A stretch of 52,452 bases of DNA from the NCBI GenBank assembly GCA_017626325.1, contig JAGAIZ010000038.1, positions 1 to 52,452 of the forward strand, read 5' to 3'. Under the pieces are notes generated by a model. That model was not told where the DNA came from. It saw only the letters and a list, made by a program, of their open reading frames with translations, and searched no databases. The number at the start of each line of letters is the position of its first letter. The stretch's first letter is position 1. The DNA comes from Lachnospiraceae bacterium (lineage in GTDB: Bacteria > Bacillota > Clostridia > Lachnospirales > Lachnospiraceae). A program made the position numbers and the translations under genes. Positions 25,889 through 35,120 of this stretch are shown one piece after another.

Positions 25889-27793
25889 ATGTACCATTCC
25901 AAAAAGATCGGTGTTTTTATTTCCCATATTTCCGGAGAATTCCAATGCGATATCTGTCAGGGAATCATCGACAAAGCATCCGAATTCGGTTATTTCGTAG
26001 AATTCTACTCCTCTACGGACGGTGAAAACATCGGCAATTACGGTATCGGTGAGAAAAGTATCCTCCGGATTCCGAATTTTGATGATTTTTCCGGCGTAAT
26101 TTTCGTATCGGGTACTTATCTGTCTGAAGATCTGCGGGACCGGATCGCAAAAGCCCTGCAGTCCAAATGCACCTGCCCCATTATCGACATCAACCAGAAT
26201 CACTCTTTCGCACCTTCCGTTGCACTGGATAATGACAGCGCTACCGGTCAGATCACGGAGCATCTGATTGGCACCCATCATTACAGAAGGATATGTTATC
26301 TCGGCAATTCGTCAGAGCCGCTTTTCTCCCATAAGAGACAGGAAGCCTATGAGAAAGTCATGGCACTGCACAATCTGCCGGTCAACGATACGGATCTTTA
26401 TGAATGTTCCTATGAAGAAAAGGATATTGCTGCCGCACTGACTCATTTCTTAAGCGTCGGAAAACCGGATGCCATAGTCTGCTACAATGACCGTATGGCA
26501 TTGACCTTGTTATCCGAACTGTTAGACCACGGCTATCGGGTTCCCGAAGATATCGCCATCACCGGAACAGATATGTTGGAAGAAGGTCAGGCAATGAACC
26601 CTTCCCTGACCTCTGTCACTTTCCCGATCAAAGAACTGGGAATCGCGGCGGCAGAACAGCTTCTGCTTGCGATCCGCGGGGAAAAGCCGGAGGATATATT
26701 TGTCATCAAGGCCTCTCCTCACATCGGCGGTTCCTGCGGCTGTCCCAGCACCTATGCCAGAAATCCTTTCTATTTTCAGCACTCCGTCAATCAGAAGGTC
26801 TGCCAGATGGAAAATGCCATTATGGATAATATCCATATGTCATCTTCTCTGCAAAGCGTGATTGACCTGAACGAGGGAATGGATCTGCTGGAACGGTTTC
26901 TTCCCCAAAGCGACGGCTTCAGAGACCTTTATCTGTGCCTTTATCCCGACTGGGACTCCGTTTCCACCCACATCCGCACCATCACCGCTTCCGAAGATGA
27001 GGATATGCCGGATCACGATATCATACTCCTTAAATTTGCCTTCAAAGACGGCAGACGGCTGCATGAATGCAGCTTTACCAAACAAAGCACGCTGCCGGAT
27101 CATCTGTTTGACACGGATGCTTCCGCCTATATCTTTTCCCCTCTTTATTTCGGCGAGAAAGAATTCGGCTACGTGGCTATGGCTTATAAAGGAAAACAAA
27201 TGTCCTATCAGCTTGACTTTTTCTCCTGGCTCATGAACGTCAGCAGCATGCTGCGCAATATTGCGGAGAACAAACGGACCGGCCTTCTGGTCAGCAGGCT
27301 GGAGGAAATCTATATGCGGGATGAATTGACAGGTCTGTATAACCGGCATGGATATAATCTGCTGTCAGAAGAATTATTGGAAAAAAAGAAGAACTCTGAT
27401 ACGCCTATCGCCGCTTTCGTTTTTGATCTGGATTGTCTCAAAGAGATCAATGACACCTATGGACACAGCGAAGGAGATTTTGCCATCCAGATTCTCGGTC
27501 AGGCATTGGAAAGCGCCGTCCGGAAAGGTGATATTTGCGCGCGCTTAGGCGGTGACGAGTTCTACCTGCTTGCCGCAGATTACACGAACGAGGATGCCCA
27601 TGCGCTTCTTTATCAGGTAAACCGTTATCTGGAGAATTATAACAAGCTGCACGCCAAAGCCTACAGGCTCTCCGTCAGCAGCGGCTTTGCTTTGGAAACA
27701 ATGAGCGCTTCCTTTGATCTGCCAAAGCTGTTTAAAAGAGCCGATCAGGAAATGTATCTTGACAAAAAGAAGAAGCCCAACCGTCACTGTTAG
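25889..27793 (+). CDS. LacI-type sugar-sensor domain fused to a GGDEF diguanylate cyclase
   Basis: The gene encodes 634 residues from the ATG at 25889, preceded by GGGGG; the open frame extends upstream but has no start signal there. Residues 1-275 form a periplasmic-binding-protein-like domain as in LacI repressors (KKIGVFISHISGEF at the start, AIVCYNDRMAL and the EDIAITGTD segment), but the DNA-binding helix-turn-helix is missing and there is no signal peptide. A middle domain of about 180 residues has no recognised family. The C-terminal GGDEF domain has DELTGLYNRHG and an intact RLGGDEF. It should therefore make c-di-GMP in response to a cytoplasmic ligand, probably a sugar. It converges on the AraC-type regulator. 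Confidence 0.85.
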   Translation: MYHSKKIGVFISHISGEFQCDICQGIIDKASEFGYFVEFYSSTDGENIGNYGIGEKSILRIPNFDDFSGVIFVSGTYLSEDLRDRIAKALQSKCTCPIIDINQNHSFAPSVALDNDSATGQITEHLIGTHHYRRICYLGNSSEPLFSHKRQEAYEKVMALHNLPVNDTDLYECSYEEKDIAAALTHFLSVGKPDAIVCYNDRMALTLLSELLDHGYRVPEDIAITGTDMLEEGQAMNPSLTSVTFPIKELGIAAAEQLLLAIRGEKPEDIFVIKASPHIGGSCGCPSTYARNPFYFQHSVNQKVCQMENAIMDNIHMSSSLQSVIDLNEGMDLLERFLPQSDGFRDLYLCLYPDWDSVSTHIRTITASEDEDMPDHDIILLKFAFKDGRRLHECSFTKQSTLPDHLFDTDASAYIFSPLYFGEKEFGYVAMAYKGKQMSYQLDFFSWLMNVSSMLRNIAENKRTGLLVSRLEEIYMRDELTGLYNRHGYNLLSEELLEKKKNSDTPIAAFVFDLDCLKEINDTYGHSEGDFAIQILGQALESAVRKGDICARLGGDEFYLLAADYTNEDAHALLYQVNRYLENYNKLHAKAYRLSVSSGFALETMSASFDLPKLFKRADQEMYLDKKKKPNRHC

Positions 27794-27799
27794 GCTTCT
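27764..27799 (-). terminator. Shared terminator between convergent GGDEF and AraC-type genes
   Basis: AGAAGCCTAAC pairs with GTTGGGCTTCT (one G-U pair) around a seven-base loop, followed by TCTTTTTG on the minus strand. The stem overlaps the stop codons of both genes. Confidence 0.75.
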
Positions 27800-29303
27800 A
27801 AACAGATGCAAAATGTATATTTTTGCGGTATTCGCCGGGGGAAACGCCGCAGGCGCTTTTGAAGGTTTTCATAAAATGCTTTTCGTTCTCATATCCTACT
27901 TTTGCGCTGATCTCACCTATGCGCAGCTCCGTGTCAGCCAGAAGCTTCTTCGCCTCCTCGATACGGAGTTTTTTCACATAGGATACGAAGTTAACTCCTG
28001 TGTACTGCTTAAATTCATAAGAGAACAGAGAGTAATTCATAGAGACGTAATTCGATACAACCGCCATGTTTAAGTCTTTATTATAGTTAGCTTCAATATA
28101 GCGTACCGCCTGAATGATCTTCTGCTTGTTCTTATAATCATCAAATTGCGTATGAATCTTCTCCTGCAGCGCCATCATCCATTCCGTCAGCTCTTCCATG
28201 AAATCCTCCAGGCATGGATACTGATAGATATTTTCGAATCTGCCGAAATCCATATCCTCTTCTTTCAGAAGATTCTGGTAGGTAGAGGTAATAGTCTGAA
28301 GCAAAGCCGCAATTCCTTTTTCAAAGCTTTCCAAAGAACAGCTTCCCTTATACACATCTCTTTTTAAGCTTTTCATAAACAGACTGATTTGAGCGCCCTT
28401 ATCCGTACCGATAAGCTGTGCGGTCTTTTTCATCTGTTCTTCTTCCATTGTCTGCGAAGAAACAAGAATTTCTATGCCCTTTTCATCCAGAAACGTAACC
28501 GACTCCTTTTTCTTGCAGTAAACCCGGTGTTCCATCTTGCGGTACGCCTGCTTTCTGGCAAGGAAGGCTTCCTCATACGCCTGCTTAAGCCCGGACAATC
28601 CGAAATGGATTTCGCTGAATCCCAGGAAACTGTTCTGCAGCTCATTCTTGGAAAAAAGCGTCAGCGCCCTGCTGTCTATCACGAACAGATCATTGCCCCA
28701 CACATCATTCAGATAAATAAAATGGCTGTTTTCTCCGCCATGATATTCCTGCTTCTCCAGACAACAGATATAATATCCTGCTTCGGGAAAGACACTGTTC
28801 TGATACTGTTTGATGATCACATCGATTTCTTTTTCTGAGATATTATCATTCTGCATCAGATATTTTAACTGTTGATATCCGATATGTTTTCTGGTCTTAT
28901 TCTGCATCCGCTTCTGCCGGATCTCTTCCTCAAATGTACGGATCAGTTCTTCTAACTGTTCATCAGCGACGGGCTTTAAGATATAGTCCCGCACACCCAT
29001 GCGCATCATTTCTACCGCGTAGGAGAAGTCGTCATGCCCGCTGACAGCAACCGTAATCGGCTTATAGGGCAGCTTCTGCATTGCCCGCACAAGCGCAATG
29101 CCATCCATCTTCGGCATACAAATATCCGTAAACATGATATCAATACCCTGACTCTCCAGCACCTCCAGGGCCTCCATACCGTTGCGGCACTCTGTGATCA
29201 TATCGATCGGAACCTCTGATTTACGCAGAATATTTTTGATTCTCTGTCTGCAGTTTTTCTCATCATCTACAATCAATACACTATACATATTTTTCTCATA
29301 CAT
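27798..29303 (-). CDS. YesN-type response regulator with AraC helix-turn-helix
   Basis: The protein has 501 residues. The receiver domain has acidic DDEK at residues 13-16, phospho-acceptor Asp60 in MFTDICMPKMDG and the Lys of YILKPV. The C-terminal 100 residues are an AraC-type DNA-binding domain (AVVSNYVSMNYSLFSYEFK ... EISAKVGYENEKHFMKTFK). Such regulators usually control sugar ABC importers and are paired with a YesM histidine kinase; none is encoded in this part of the element. Two in-frame ATGs, 29303 and 29288, are possible; neither has a strong ribosome site. It lies downstream of the two permease genes. Confidence 0.9.
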   Translation of the reverse strand: MYEKNMYSVLIVDDEKNCRQRIKNILRKSEVPIDMITECRNGMEALEVLESQGIDIMFTDICMPKMDGIALVRAMQKLPYKPITVAVSGHDDFSYAVEMMRMGVRDYILKPVADEQLEELIRTFEEEIRQKRMQNKTRKHIGYQQLKYLMQNDNISEKEIDVIIKQYQNSVFPEAGYYICCLEKQEYHGGENSHFIYLNDVWGNDLFVIDSRALTLFSKNELQNSFLGFSEIHFGLSGLKQAYEEAFLARKQAYRKMEHRVYCKKKESVTFLDEKGIEILVSSQTMEEEQMKKTAQLIGTDKGAQISLFMKSLKRDVYKGSCSLESFEKGIAALLQTITSTYQNLLKEEDMDFGRFENIYQYPCLEDFMEELTEWMMALQEKIHTQFDDYKNKQKIIQAVRYIEANYNKDLNMAVVSNYVSMNYSLFSYEFKQYTGVNFVSYVKKLRIEEAKKLLADTELRIGEISAKVGYENEKHFMKTFKSACGVSPGEYRKNIHFASV

Positions 29304-29326
29304 ATTTTTACTATATCAAAGGGAAA

Positions 29327-29359
29327 GCAGATATGCAAGGCATCGCCCCGCATACCTGC
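29327..29359 (-). terminator. Hairpin between the permease genes and the AraC-type regulator
   Basis: GCAGGTATGC pairs with GCATATCTGC (one mismatch) around a 13-base loop, followed by TTTCCCTTT. It is a probable partial terminator that lowers expression of the regulator gene. Confidence 0.4.
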
Positions 29360-29395
29360 TTCAAGGGAAAGAAATATATAAAAGAAGATTACCGT

Positions 29396-30229
29396 CTACT
29401 CTTTCACGCTGCCTGCCGAAACGCTGCTGATGATATACTTCGAGCAGAAACAGAATACCAGCAGAATCGGAATCACCGAGATTGCTACCGCCAGATAAAT
29501 CGCGCCCTGATTGGACTGAATATTCGTGGACGCTTTCAGCGTTGCCATCATCACCGGCAGGGTAAATTTTTCATTTTTGTTCAATATGATCATTGGCAGC
29601 AGATAGTTATTCCAGTTGCCGATAAATGCCATGATCGCCATGGTTGCAATACCCGGGGACATGATCGGCAGTACGATCCTGTGGAACGAATACAATTCTC
29701 CTGCCCCGTCGATTCTTGCCGCTTCCACCAAGGACGGCGGCAGAACAGACAATACATACTGTCTTAAGAAGAACACGGTTCCCGGCGCCGCAACCGCCGG
29801 AATGATTAACGGTATGTATGAGTTTACCAGATGCAGCCTGGTACACAGGTTGTAGAAACCGATCAGACCAAGCTGTCCGGGAATCATCATAAACAGAAGG
29901 ATCATGGTAAAGATGAACTTGTTCCCTTTAAACTTATACATTGCCAGACCATACGCGGTCAGCGCGGAGAAATATGCCGTCAGAAGCGTCGCGGGAACCG
30001 CTACCTTGACGCTGTTCCATATTCCCTGGAAAAGATTGAAATACTCAAATACGGTATCCCAGTTTTCCTTCAAATGCGTACTCGGAATCAGCGTAAAGGA
30101 ATTCACGATCTCTACACCGCTTCTCGTAGCATTGACGATCATTAAGAGGAAGGGAAGCAGACAAACCATTCCCAGAAGGATCAGAAGAAAATATAAAATA
30201 GCTTTTTTGATTTTAAAACCCGTACCCAT
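29396..30229 (-). CDS. Carbohydrate ABC transporter permease, MalG type
   Basis: The protein has 277 residues and six predicted membrane helices. The cytoplasmic EAA loop reads EAARIDGAGELYSFHRIVLPIMSPG, matching binding-protein-dependent transport permeases of the CUT1 sugar group. It follows the MalF-type permease by five bases. No ATPase gene is present in the operon or element, so a shared MsmK/MsmX-type ATPase encoded elsewhere is expected to power it. Confidence 0.92.
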   Translation of the reverse strand: MGTGFKIKKAILYFLLILLGMVCLLPFLLMIVNATRSGVEIVNSFTLIPSTHLKENWDTVFEYFNLFQGIWNSVKVAVPATLLTAYFSALTAYGLAMYKFKGNKFIFTMILLFMMIPGQLGLIGFYNLCTRLHLVNSYIPLIIPAVAAPGTVFFLRQYVLSVLPPSLVEAARIDGAGELYSFHRIVLPIMSPGIATMAIMAFIGNWNNYLLPMIILNKNEKFTLPVMMATLKASTNIQSNQGAIYLAVAISVIPILLVFCFCSKYIISSVSAGSVKE

Positions 30230-30234
30230 ATTCC

Positions 30235-31161
30235 TTAATCCTCCTTGTTAAACACTTTGAACTGGACAACAGAAACAGCAAGAATAATAAGGAAAAGGAT
30301 ATAGGCGATTGCCGAAGCATATCCCGTCTGTGTCGTTCCTGTTTCAAATCCGAATTTATAAAGATACATAACCGCCGTCTGCGTAGAGGGGTAAGCCGCG
30401 CTTGCCTTATCAACCATCAGGAACGGAAGATCGAACATCTGCAGTCCGCCGATCAGGGAAGTGACAGCCACATACAATAAGATCGGCTTTAACAGCGGTA
30501 ATGTGATTTTGCCGAATACAGTCCATCTTCCGGCGCCGTCGATCGCCGCCGCTTCGAAATAATCCGTGGAAATTCCCTGCACGCCCGCCATCAGCATAAT
30601 GAAAGAGTTGCCAAACCACACCCAGGTCTGGATCACTGCGATCGTAGGCCCTGCATAAGTTGCCGTGCCCAGCCAGTCGATCGGGTTATAAGACGCCCCG
30701 AAGAGATGATAGATACCGCTGATAATCTGATTGAATGTACCATAACGCCAATCTAACAATGTCTTAAACAAAAACGAGATAGAGGTGGCCGCAATCAGAT
30801 TCGGCAGATAATAAATAACTCTGAAAACACCAAGACCTTTCATCTTGTATTTGATATCGCTGAATACAATCGTCAGCAAAAACGCAAGTCCAAGCTGCAG
30901 CACGATATTGATGCCCCAGATTTTTGTCGTGTTCCATAAGGAACGCCAGAAAAATTTATCTTTAATCACTCTGATATAATTTTCAAACCAGACCCAATCC
31001 ATCTTGCCCACACCGGCAATCTTGGCATTGGTAAAACTTAAATATAAGGTTCTGAGAACCGGATATACACTGAAAATCATAAATACAACCACAAACGGAA
31101 GAACAAATATGTAGCCTGCCCGGTTGTATTTATGCAGATTGCTTTGACTCTTCTTTCCCAT
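30235..31161 (-). CDS. Carbohydrate ABC transporter permease, MalF type
   Basis: The protein has 308 residues with six membrane helices. Its EAA loop (EAAAIDGAGRWTVFGKITLPLLKPI) is intact. The N-terminal basic stretch MGKKSQSNLHKYNRAGY is typical for the MalF/UgpA partner of CUT1 importers. It lies between the lipoprotein gene and the MalG-type permease on the same strand. Confidence 0.92.
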   Translation of the reverse strand: MGKKSQSNLHKYNRAGYIFVLPFVVVFMIFSVYPVLRTLYLSFTNAKIAGVGKMDWVWFENYIRVIKDKFFWRSLWNTTKIWGINIVLQLGLAFLLTIVFSDIKYKMKGLGVFRVIYYLPNLIAATSISFLFKTLLDWRYGTFNQIISGIYHLFGASYNPIDWLGTATYAGPTIAVIQTWVWFGNSFIMLMAGVQGISTDYFEAAAIDGAGRWTVFGKITLPLLKPILLYVAVTSLIGGLQMFDLPFLMVDKASAAYPSTQTAVMYLYKFGFETGTTQTGYASAIAYILFLIILAVSVVQFKVFNKED

Positions 31162-31210
31162 ATGAAACCATACCCTCTCTTATATAATGATTCCTCACTT
31201 ATCCCGGACT

Positions 31211-31234
31211 GCGGATTCCTGCGACAGAATCCGC
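31211..31234 (-). terminator. Intercistronic hairpin after the solute-binding protein gene
   Basis: GCGGATTC and GAATCCGC pair perfectly around eight bases in the 115-base gap between lipoprotein and permease genes. There is no U-run. Such hairpins often stabilise the binding-protein mRNA and reduce read-through. Confidence 0.45.
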
Positions 31235-31276
31235 AAACCGAAACAAGCGCCAACCTAACTTCTATATTGTAATTAT

Positions 31277-32698
31277 TTACCTGTTTACCGTAATTTCAGG
31301 GTATGAAGACTCAACCACGTCATAGAATTCCGCAATCGCATCCTCCTTGGACTTCTCGCCTGTCTTAATTGCAGAGATCGCATTACCCCATGCATCGCCA
31401 AGCGCCTGATCGTATCTTGTTACTTTAGAAGTATCGATACCCTCTGCCTGTCCTAACCAGAACTGATAGAGCTTCTGTCCGCCGTAAACTTCGTTCTCAT
31501 CATCTTTATGCTTCTCAAGCGCGGACTTTAACGAAACGCTGTCACCCTGGGAATACTCGATCCACCAGTCGGCTGTCTCTTCATTTAAAGTACAGAATTT
31601 CACAAATTCCCATGCGGTGTCTTTTCTCTCGGAATTGGAAGAAATACCGATGTATGTACCGCCGTCGAAGCCGTAAGCAGGCCCGGAGCAGACGCCCCAT
31701 AAGCCGGAGGTATCTTTCACATTATCCCTTAAGGTCAGAACGCCCCAGGAGGGAAGACCGAATGCGAATACCTCTGTTGTCTCCATTCCCTGTGTTGCTT
31801 CCTCGAACTGTTCCGCATCCCATACATTAACGGAATCATCTGCGTAGTTCTGAATATCTGCTGTCAGAATCGGCACTTCACCGGCCATTGCCTGATACCA
31901 GGGTGTGGACCACTGATTTGCATATGCAGTCAGATCTCCCTGATACAGGGAAACACACAGATCCATATAATCGATTCTGGACTGATCTACATTTAACACA
32001 CCATCTACGACCCATGCGGTATCTCCTGAGAATACGTTCATCTCTGCATCAGAAGAGAAAATTCTGTATCCTGCCGCCTTTAATTTCTGTGCCGTATCAA
32101 GGATGGTCGGATAATCCGCAAACAGCTTGCCGATCTCATCGGGATCCTCTGTTCCGAATACTTCCTGTGCAATGTCTCTTCTGTAATAGATGCCTGCCGG
32201 TGTAATCTGCCAGGAGATCGCTCTCTGGATACCGTCAGCATCCTGACCTACTTCCCAAACGTAATCAACGATCTGATCCGCATAATCCTGTGCGCCGAAT
32301 TCATCCAGATCGGCGAAGAACCCTGCGTCATAGAAATCCTCTAACATCTTAGGCTCGCCGACGATAATATCCGGTTCCGTCTCTCCTGCCAGCAAGGCAG
32401 TCTGCACCTTCGTAGGATAGTTGGCCGGCTCGATCACGACCGTTTCCACCTCAACGCCTGTCTGATCCTGGAACCGTGCGCCAAAATCGATCAGGTCATT
32501 GGACAGAGTCCAGATAACTAATTTGCCGTCTCCTGCTGCTTCCGCGCCGTCTGACGCTGTGCTGTCACCCGTTGTTCCTTCCGCAGCAGCGTCCGCGCTT
32601 CCTTTGTCGCTGCCTGCTGTTTCATTGCTGCCGCATGCCATACAGGATAAGGTAAGCGCACCGGCTAACAATACAGATAAAATTTTCTTGCTTTTCAT
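31277..32698 (-). CDS. Sugar ABC transporter solute-binding lipoprotein
   Basis: The protein has 473 residues. It begins with a lipoprotein signal peptide (KKILSVLLAGALTLSCMACG; lipobox cysteine near residue 19-22), then an acidic Ser/Ala-rich linker and a type-1 solute-binding domain (KLVIWTLSNDLIDFGARF near residue 58, VQTALLAGETEPDIIVG in the middle). Such CUT1 lipoproteins bind oligosaccharides outside the membrane. It heads the operon with the two permeases. Upstream is a -10 hexamer and a nested inverted repeat. The cytoplasmic GH30 enzyme 3 kb away suggests a beta-glucoside as substrate, as inference. Confidence 0.93.
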   Translation of the reverse strand: MKSKKILSVLLAGALTLSCMACGSNETAGSDKGSADAAAEGTTGDSTASDGAEAAGDGKLVIWTLSNDLIDFGARFQDQTGVEVETVVIEPANYPTKVQTALLAGETEPDIIVGEPKMLEDFYDAGFFADLDEFGAQDYADQIVDYVWEVGQDADGIQRAISWQITPAGIYYRRDIAQEVFGTEDPDEIGKLFADYPTILDTAQKLKAAGYRIFSSDAEMNVFSGDTAWVVDGVLNVDQSRIDYMDLCVSLYQGDLTAYANQWSTPWYQAMAGEVPILTADIQNYADDSVNVWDAEQFEEATQGMETTEVFAFGLPSWGVLTLRDNVKDTSGLWGVCSGPAYGFDGGTYIGISSNSERKDTAWEFVKFCTLNEETADWWIEYSQGDSVSLKSALEKHKDDENEVYGGQKLYQFWLGQAEGIDTSKVTRYDQALGDAWGNAISAIKTGEKSKEDAIAEFYDVVESSYPEITVNR

Positions 32699-32761
32699 AT
32701 CAAATCTCCTTCCACATACTTATTTGTACTTGGTTCGTACGCAACTTGTTTTGATAAGCTT

Positions 32762-32853
32762 ATTATAATGGCCCAAAATATTCAGTTAAATTACCCATAT
32801 TTTTAAAAAGGTGTCATTTTTTAAGACTGGTAAAAAATCAACCTTTTTTAAAA
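32762..32853. promoter_or_regulatory. Promoter region with nested inverted repeat upstream of the lipoprotein gene
   Basis: On the minus strand TATAAT lies at 32762-32767, about 64 bases before the lipoprotein start. Upstream of it, AAAAAGGT (32805-32812) pairs with ACCTTTTT (32841-32848), and inside these ATTTTTT (32816-32822) pairs with AAAAAAT (32832-32838). The position upstream of the -35 region fits an activator site, plausibly of the AraC-type regulator. A related TGACACCTT sequence occurs upstream of the GH30 gene (about 36557-36566). Confidence 0.4.
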
Positions 32854-32947
32854 TATGTACACTTGTTTCTGCCTCTCATTTTTTTAGAATATAACATAGA
32901 GATATTTTCAAACTATCAGCCTGACGGCAGAAAGGAACTTTATTATT

Positions 32948-35065
32948 ATGAAGACCACCAAAAGAAACACCATAAAAAAGAAACGAACGAAGCCGAAAAA
33001 AGCCGCAAAAAGAAAAACCGGCATCTCTATTAAGTGCCAGTTAGTGATCGGTTTTCTCATCCCGATTATTTTTGTTATAATCGTGGGAATCTCAGGATAC
33101 GGCAGAGCTGCCTCCGGCATGAGAGAAAATTACGAAAATTCGGCCAAAACGGCAATGGAAATGTCCGTTTCCTGTCTGAATCAGGCCTTCAAGCCTATCG
33201 CTACCAATATACTGACGCTATCTTCGGACACCAATATATCAGGACTGCTGAAAGGCTCCTTTGATAAGAATACCGCCAACCGCTCCTTCTTCGCTTCTTC
33301 TGCCTCCGAGACCTTTATTGTGGCAGAGGGTACCGATACCTTTATTCAAAATATTCATATGGTACCAGCCGGAAGCGGCAATTGTGTGACAACGGTCAAT
33401 CTACAGAACCGTACTACGGAAGCTACATTTATAGACGCGCTGAAAGCTTCTGAGACAGAGGCGGATATGTTTGCCTCCTCTTCTATCTATTGGGGCAGTT
33501 ATCACCCGACTGTTGACAAACACTTAGATACGACTGAAGACGATTATGCTGTTTACTGCAGTATCATGACAGGAAGCAGAACGAACCCCGGCGTGCTCAT
33601 TATTGATATCAGCAGACAGGCCATCGTGGAACTGCTGGAGCAGATGGATTTCGGTGAAGGCAGCCTGGTCTTCTTCCTGACCCCGGAAAACCGGATCATC
33701 CAGACCGGCGATGCTTCGATCGATCTGCTGAATGCAGATTTCTACCAGAACCTGTCTTACGGGCAAGCTGCCGAAAGCGGCACAAGCAGCCTGATTGCAG
33801 AATATGTAACCTATGATAATAAGGAATATTATTTCCTGACAGAAACGATTGCCTCCAACAACTGCCGTCTCGCGGTTCTGGTTCCGCGCTCCACGATTAC
33901 CGCCAAAGCTGATCATATCAAAGTCATTACGATCGTGATGGTCCTCCTCGCCACTGTCGTTGCGGTCATGATCAGCACCTATATAGTCCTTACCATAGGA
34001 AACAACATTAACAAAAGCGTCAACCGTTTAGATGAAGTCTCCAAAGGCAATCTGATTATGAAAGAAGAAAAACAGCGAAAGGATGAATTCGGTAAAATCC
34101 AGACCGCAATCAGCCGTACAATCTTACATACCAGAAAACTGATCGAATCTGTCAACGGAATCCTTACGCAACTTGCCGCTTCCTCCCAAACGGTCAGCGG
34201 CGCAACCAACAGCGTAACAGCCCTGATTGACAAAATCTCAGCCGAAATGGACGGTATCGACCGCAATATCAGTCATGAGGCGGATGAAATCCACCTCTGC
34301 CGCAGGCAGATGGAAGAACTTTCCGGCAAGATCAAATTGGTGGATGCGAATACCGGCGAAATTGCGGATCAGATAAACGATACGCAGACCGTACTTCAGG
34401 ACAGCATCGAAGCCATGTCACTTATGACATCACAGTCCAAAGATACTTACGATGCGACGTCGGAGGTCAAACGGGTAGTCGGCGCCTTAGAAAGCAAGCT
34501 GGTAAATATCGCCAACTTTGCAGACGCTATTTCCTCGATTGCCAGACAAACCAATCTCCTGTCCTTAAACGCTTCGATCGAAGCAGCAAGAGCCGGGGAA
34601 TTCGGACGCGGCTTCAGTGTCGTCGCCGCGGAAATCCGAAAACTCTCCGAAGATTCCGCCGCTACCGCCGCCGAGATCATGAAAGAAACGAACGAGATCC
34701 GTTCCTATACCGTGGATACGGTAAAAGCGGTACAGACAGCGGAAGAAATCGTAAACAGGCAGGAAGCGACCGTCGCCAACACGGAATACTCCTTCCGGCA
34801 GATTAGCTCTTTTGTAGATCAGTTCATACAGAATATCAGTATCGTAGCTGCCAGCACCAAAGAAATGGACTCAGAGCGGAAACAGGTGCTTTCTTCCATG
34901 CAAAATATCCAGCAGTTGTCCCAGTATTCTGTGGCATCCGCCGAAGCAGTCAAGGTCTCTTTGGACACACAGATTGAGGCATCCAAAGAATTGAGCCGCT
35001 CTGAGGAAGAACTGAATCGCCATATGCAGGAGTTAGAGGAAGCCATTTCTTCTTTCCGTATTTGA
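32948..35065 (+). CDS. Methyl-accepting chemotaxis-type receptor
   Basis: The protein has 705 residues. A very basic N-terminus precedes a membrane helix (about residues 33-53), an extracellular sensor region (about 55-325) without a recognised fold, a second helix ([22 protein letters not shown]), a HAMP-like linker and a long cytoplasmic coiled coil with the conserved hairpin tip ([20 protein letters not shown] ... [14 protein letters not shown]). AAGGA precedes the ATG. It is divergent from the sugar-binding lipoprotein gene. No che or flagellar genes occur in the window, so it could signal to a chromosomal chemotaxis pathway or have another role. Confidence 0.9.
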   Translation: MKTTKRNTIKKKRTKPKKAAKRKTGISIKCQLVIGFLIPIIFVIIVGISGYGRAASGMRENYENSAKTAMEMSVSCLNQAFKPIATNILTLSSDTNISGLLKGSFDKNTANRSFFASSASETFIVAEGTDTFIQNIHMVPAGSGNCVTTVNLQNRTTEATFIDALKASETEADMFASSSIYWGSYHPTVDKHLDTTEDDYAVYCSIMTGSRTNPGVLIIDISRQAIVELLEQMDFGEGSLVFFLTPENRIIQTGDASIDLLNADFYQNLSYGQAAESGTSSLIAEYVTYDNKEYYFLTETIASNNCRLAVLVPRSTITAKADHIKVITIVMVLLATVVAVMISTYIVLTIGNNINKSVNRLDEVSKGNLIMKEEKQRKDEFGKIQTAISRTILHTRKLIESVNGILTQLAASSQTVSGATNSVTALIDKISAEMDGIDRNISHEADEIHLCRRQMEELSGKIKLVDANTGEIADQINDTQTVLQDSIEAMSLMTSQSKDTYDATSEVKRVVGALESKLVNIANFADAISSIARQTNLLSLNASIEAARAGEFGRGFSVVAAEIRKLSEDSAATAAEIMKETNEIRSYTVDTVKAVQTAEEIVNRQEATVANTEYSFRQISSFVDQFIQNISIVAASTKEMDSERKQVLSSMQNIQQLSQYSVASAEAVKVSLDTQIEASKELSRSEEELNRHMQELEEAISSFRI

Positions 35066-35074
35066 CTCTAACAA

Positions 35075-35107
35075 AGCGGGGAAAGCAACTCTAATGCTTT
35101 CCCCGCT
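35075..35107. terminator. Shared 13-bp hairpin between receptor and GH30 genes
   Basis: AGCGGGGAAAGCA and TGCTTTCCCCGCT pair perfectly around seven bases between two convergent genes. U-runs are weak on both sides, but the stem is very stable and probably works in both directions. Confidence 0.7.
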
Positions 35108-35120
35108 AATCAGTCAACTG

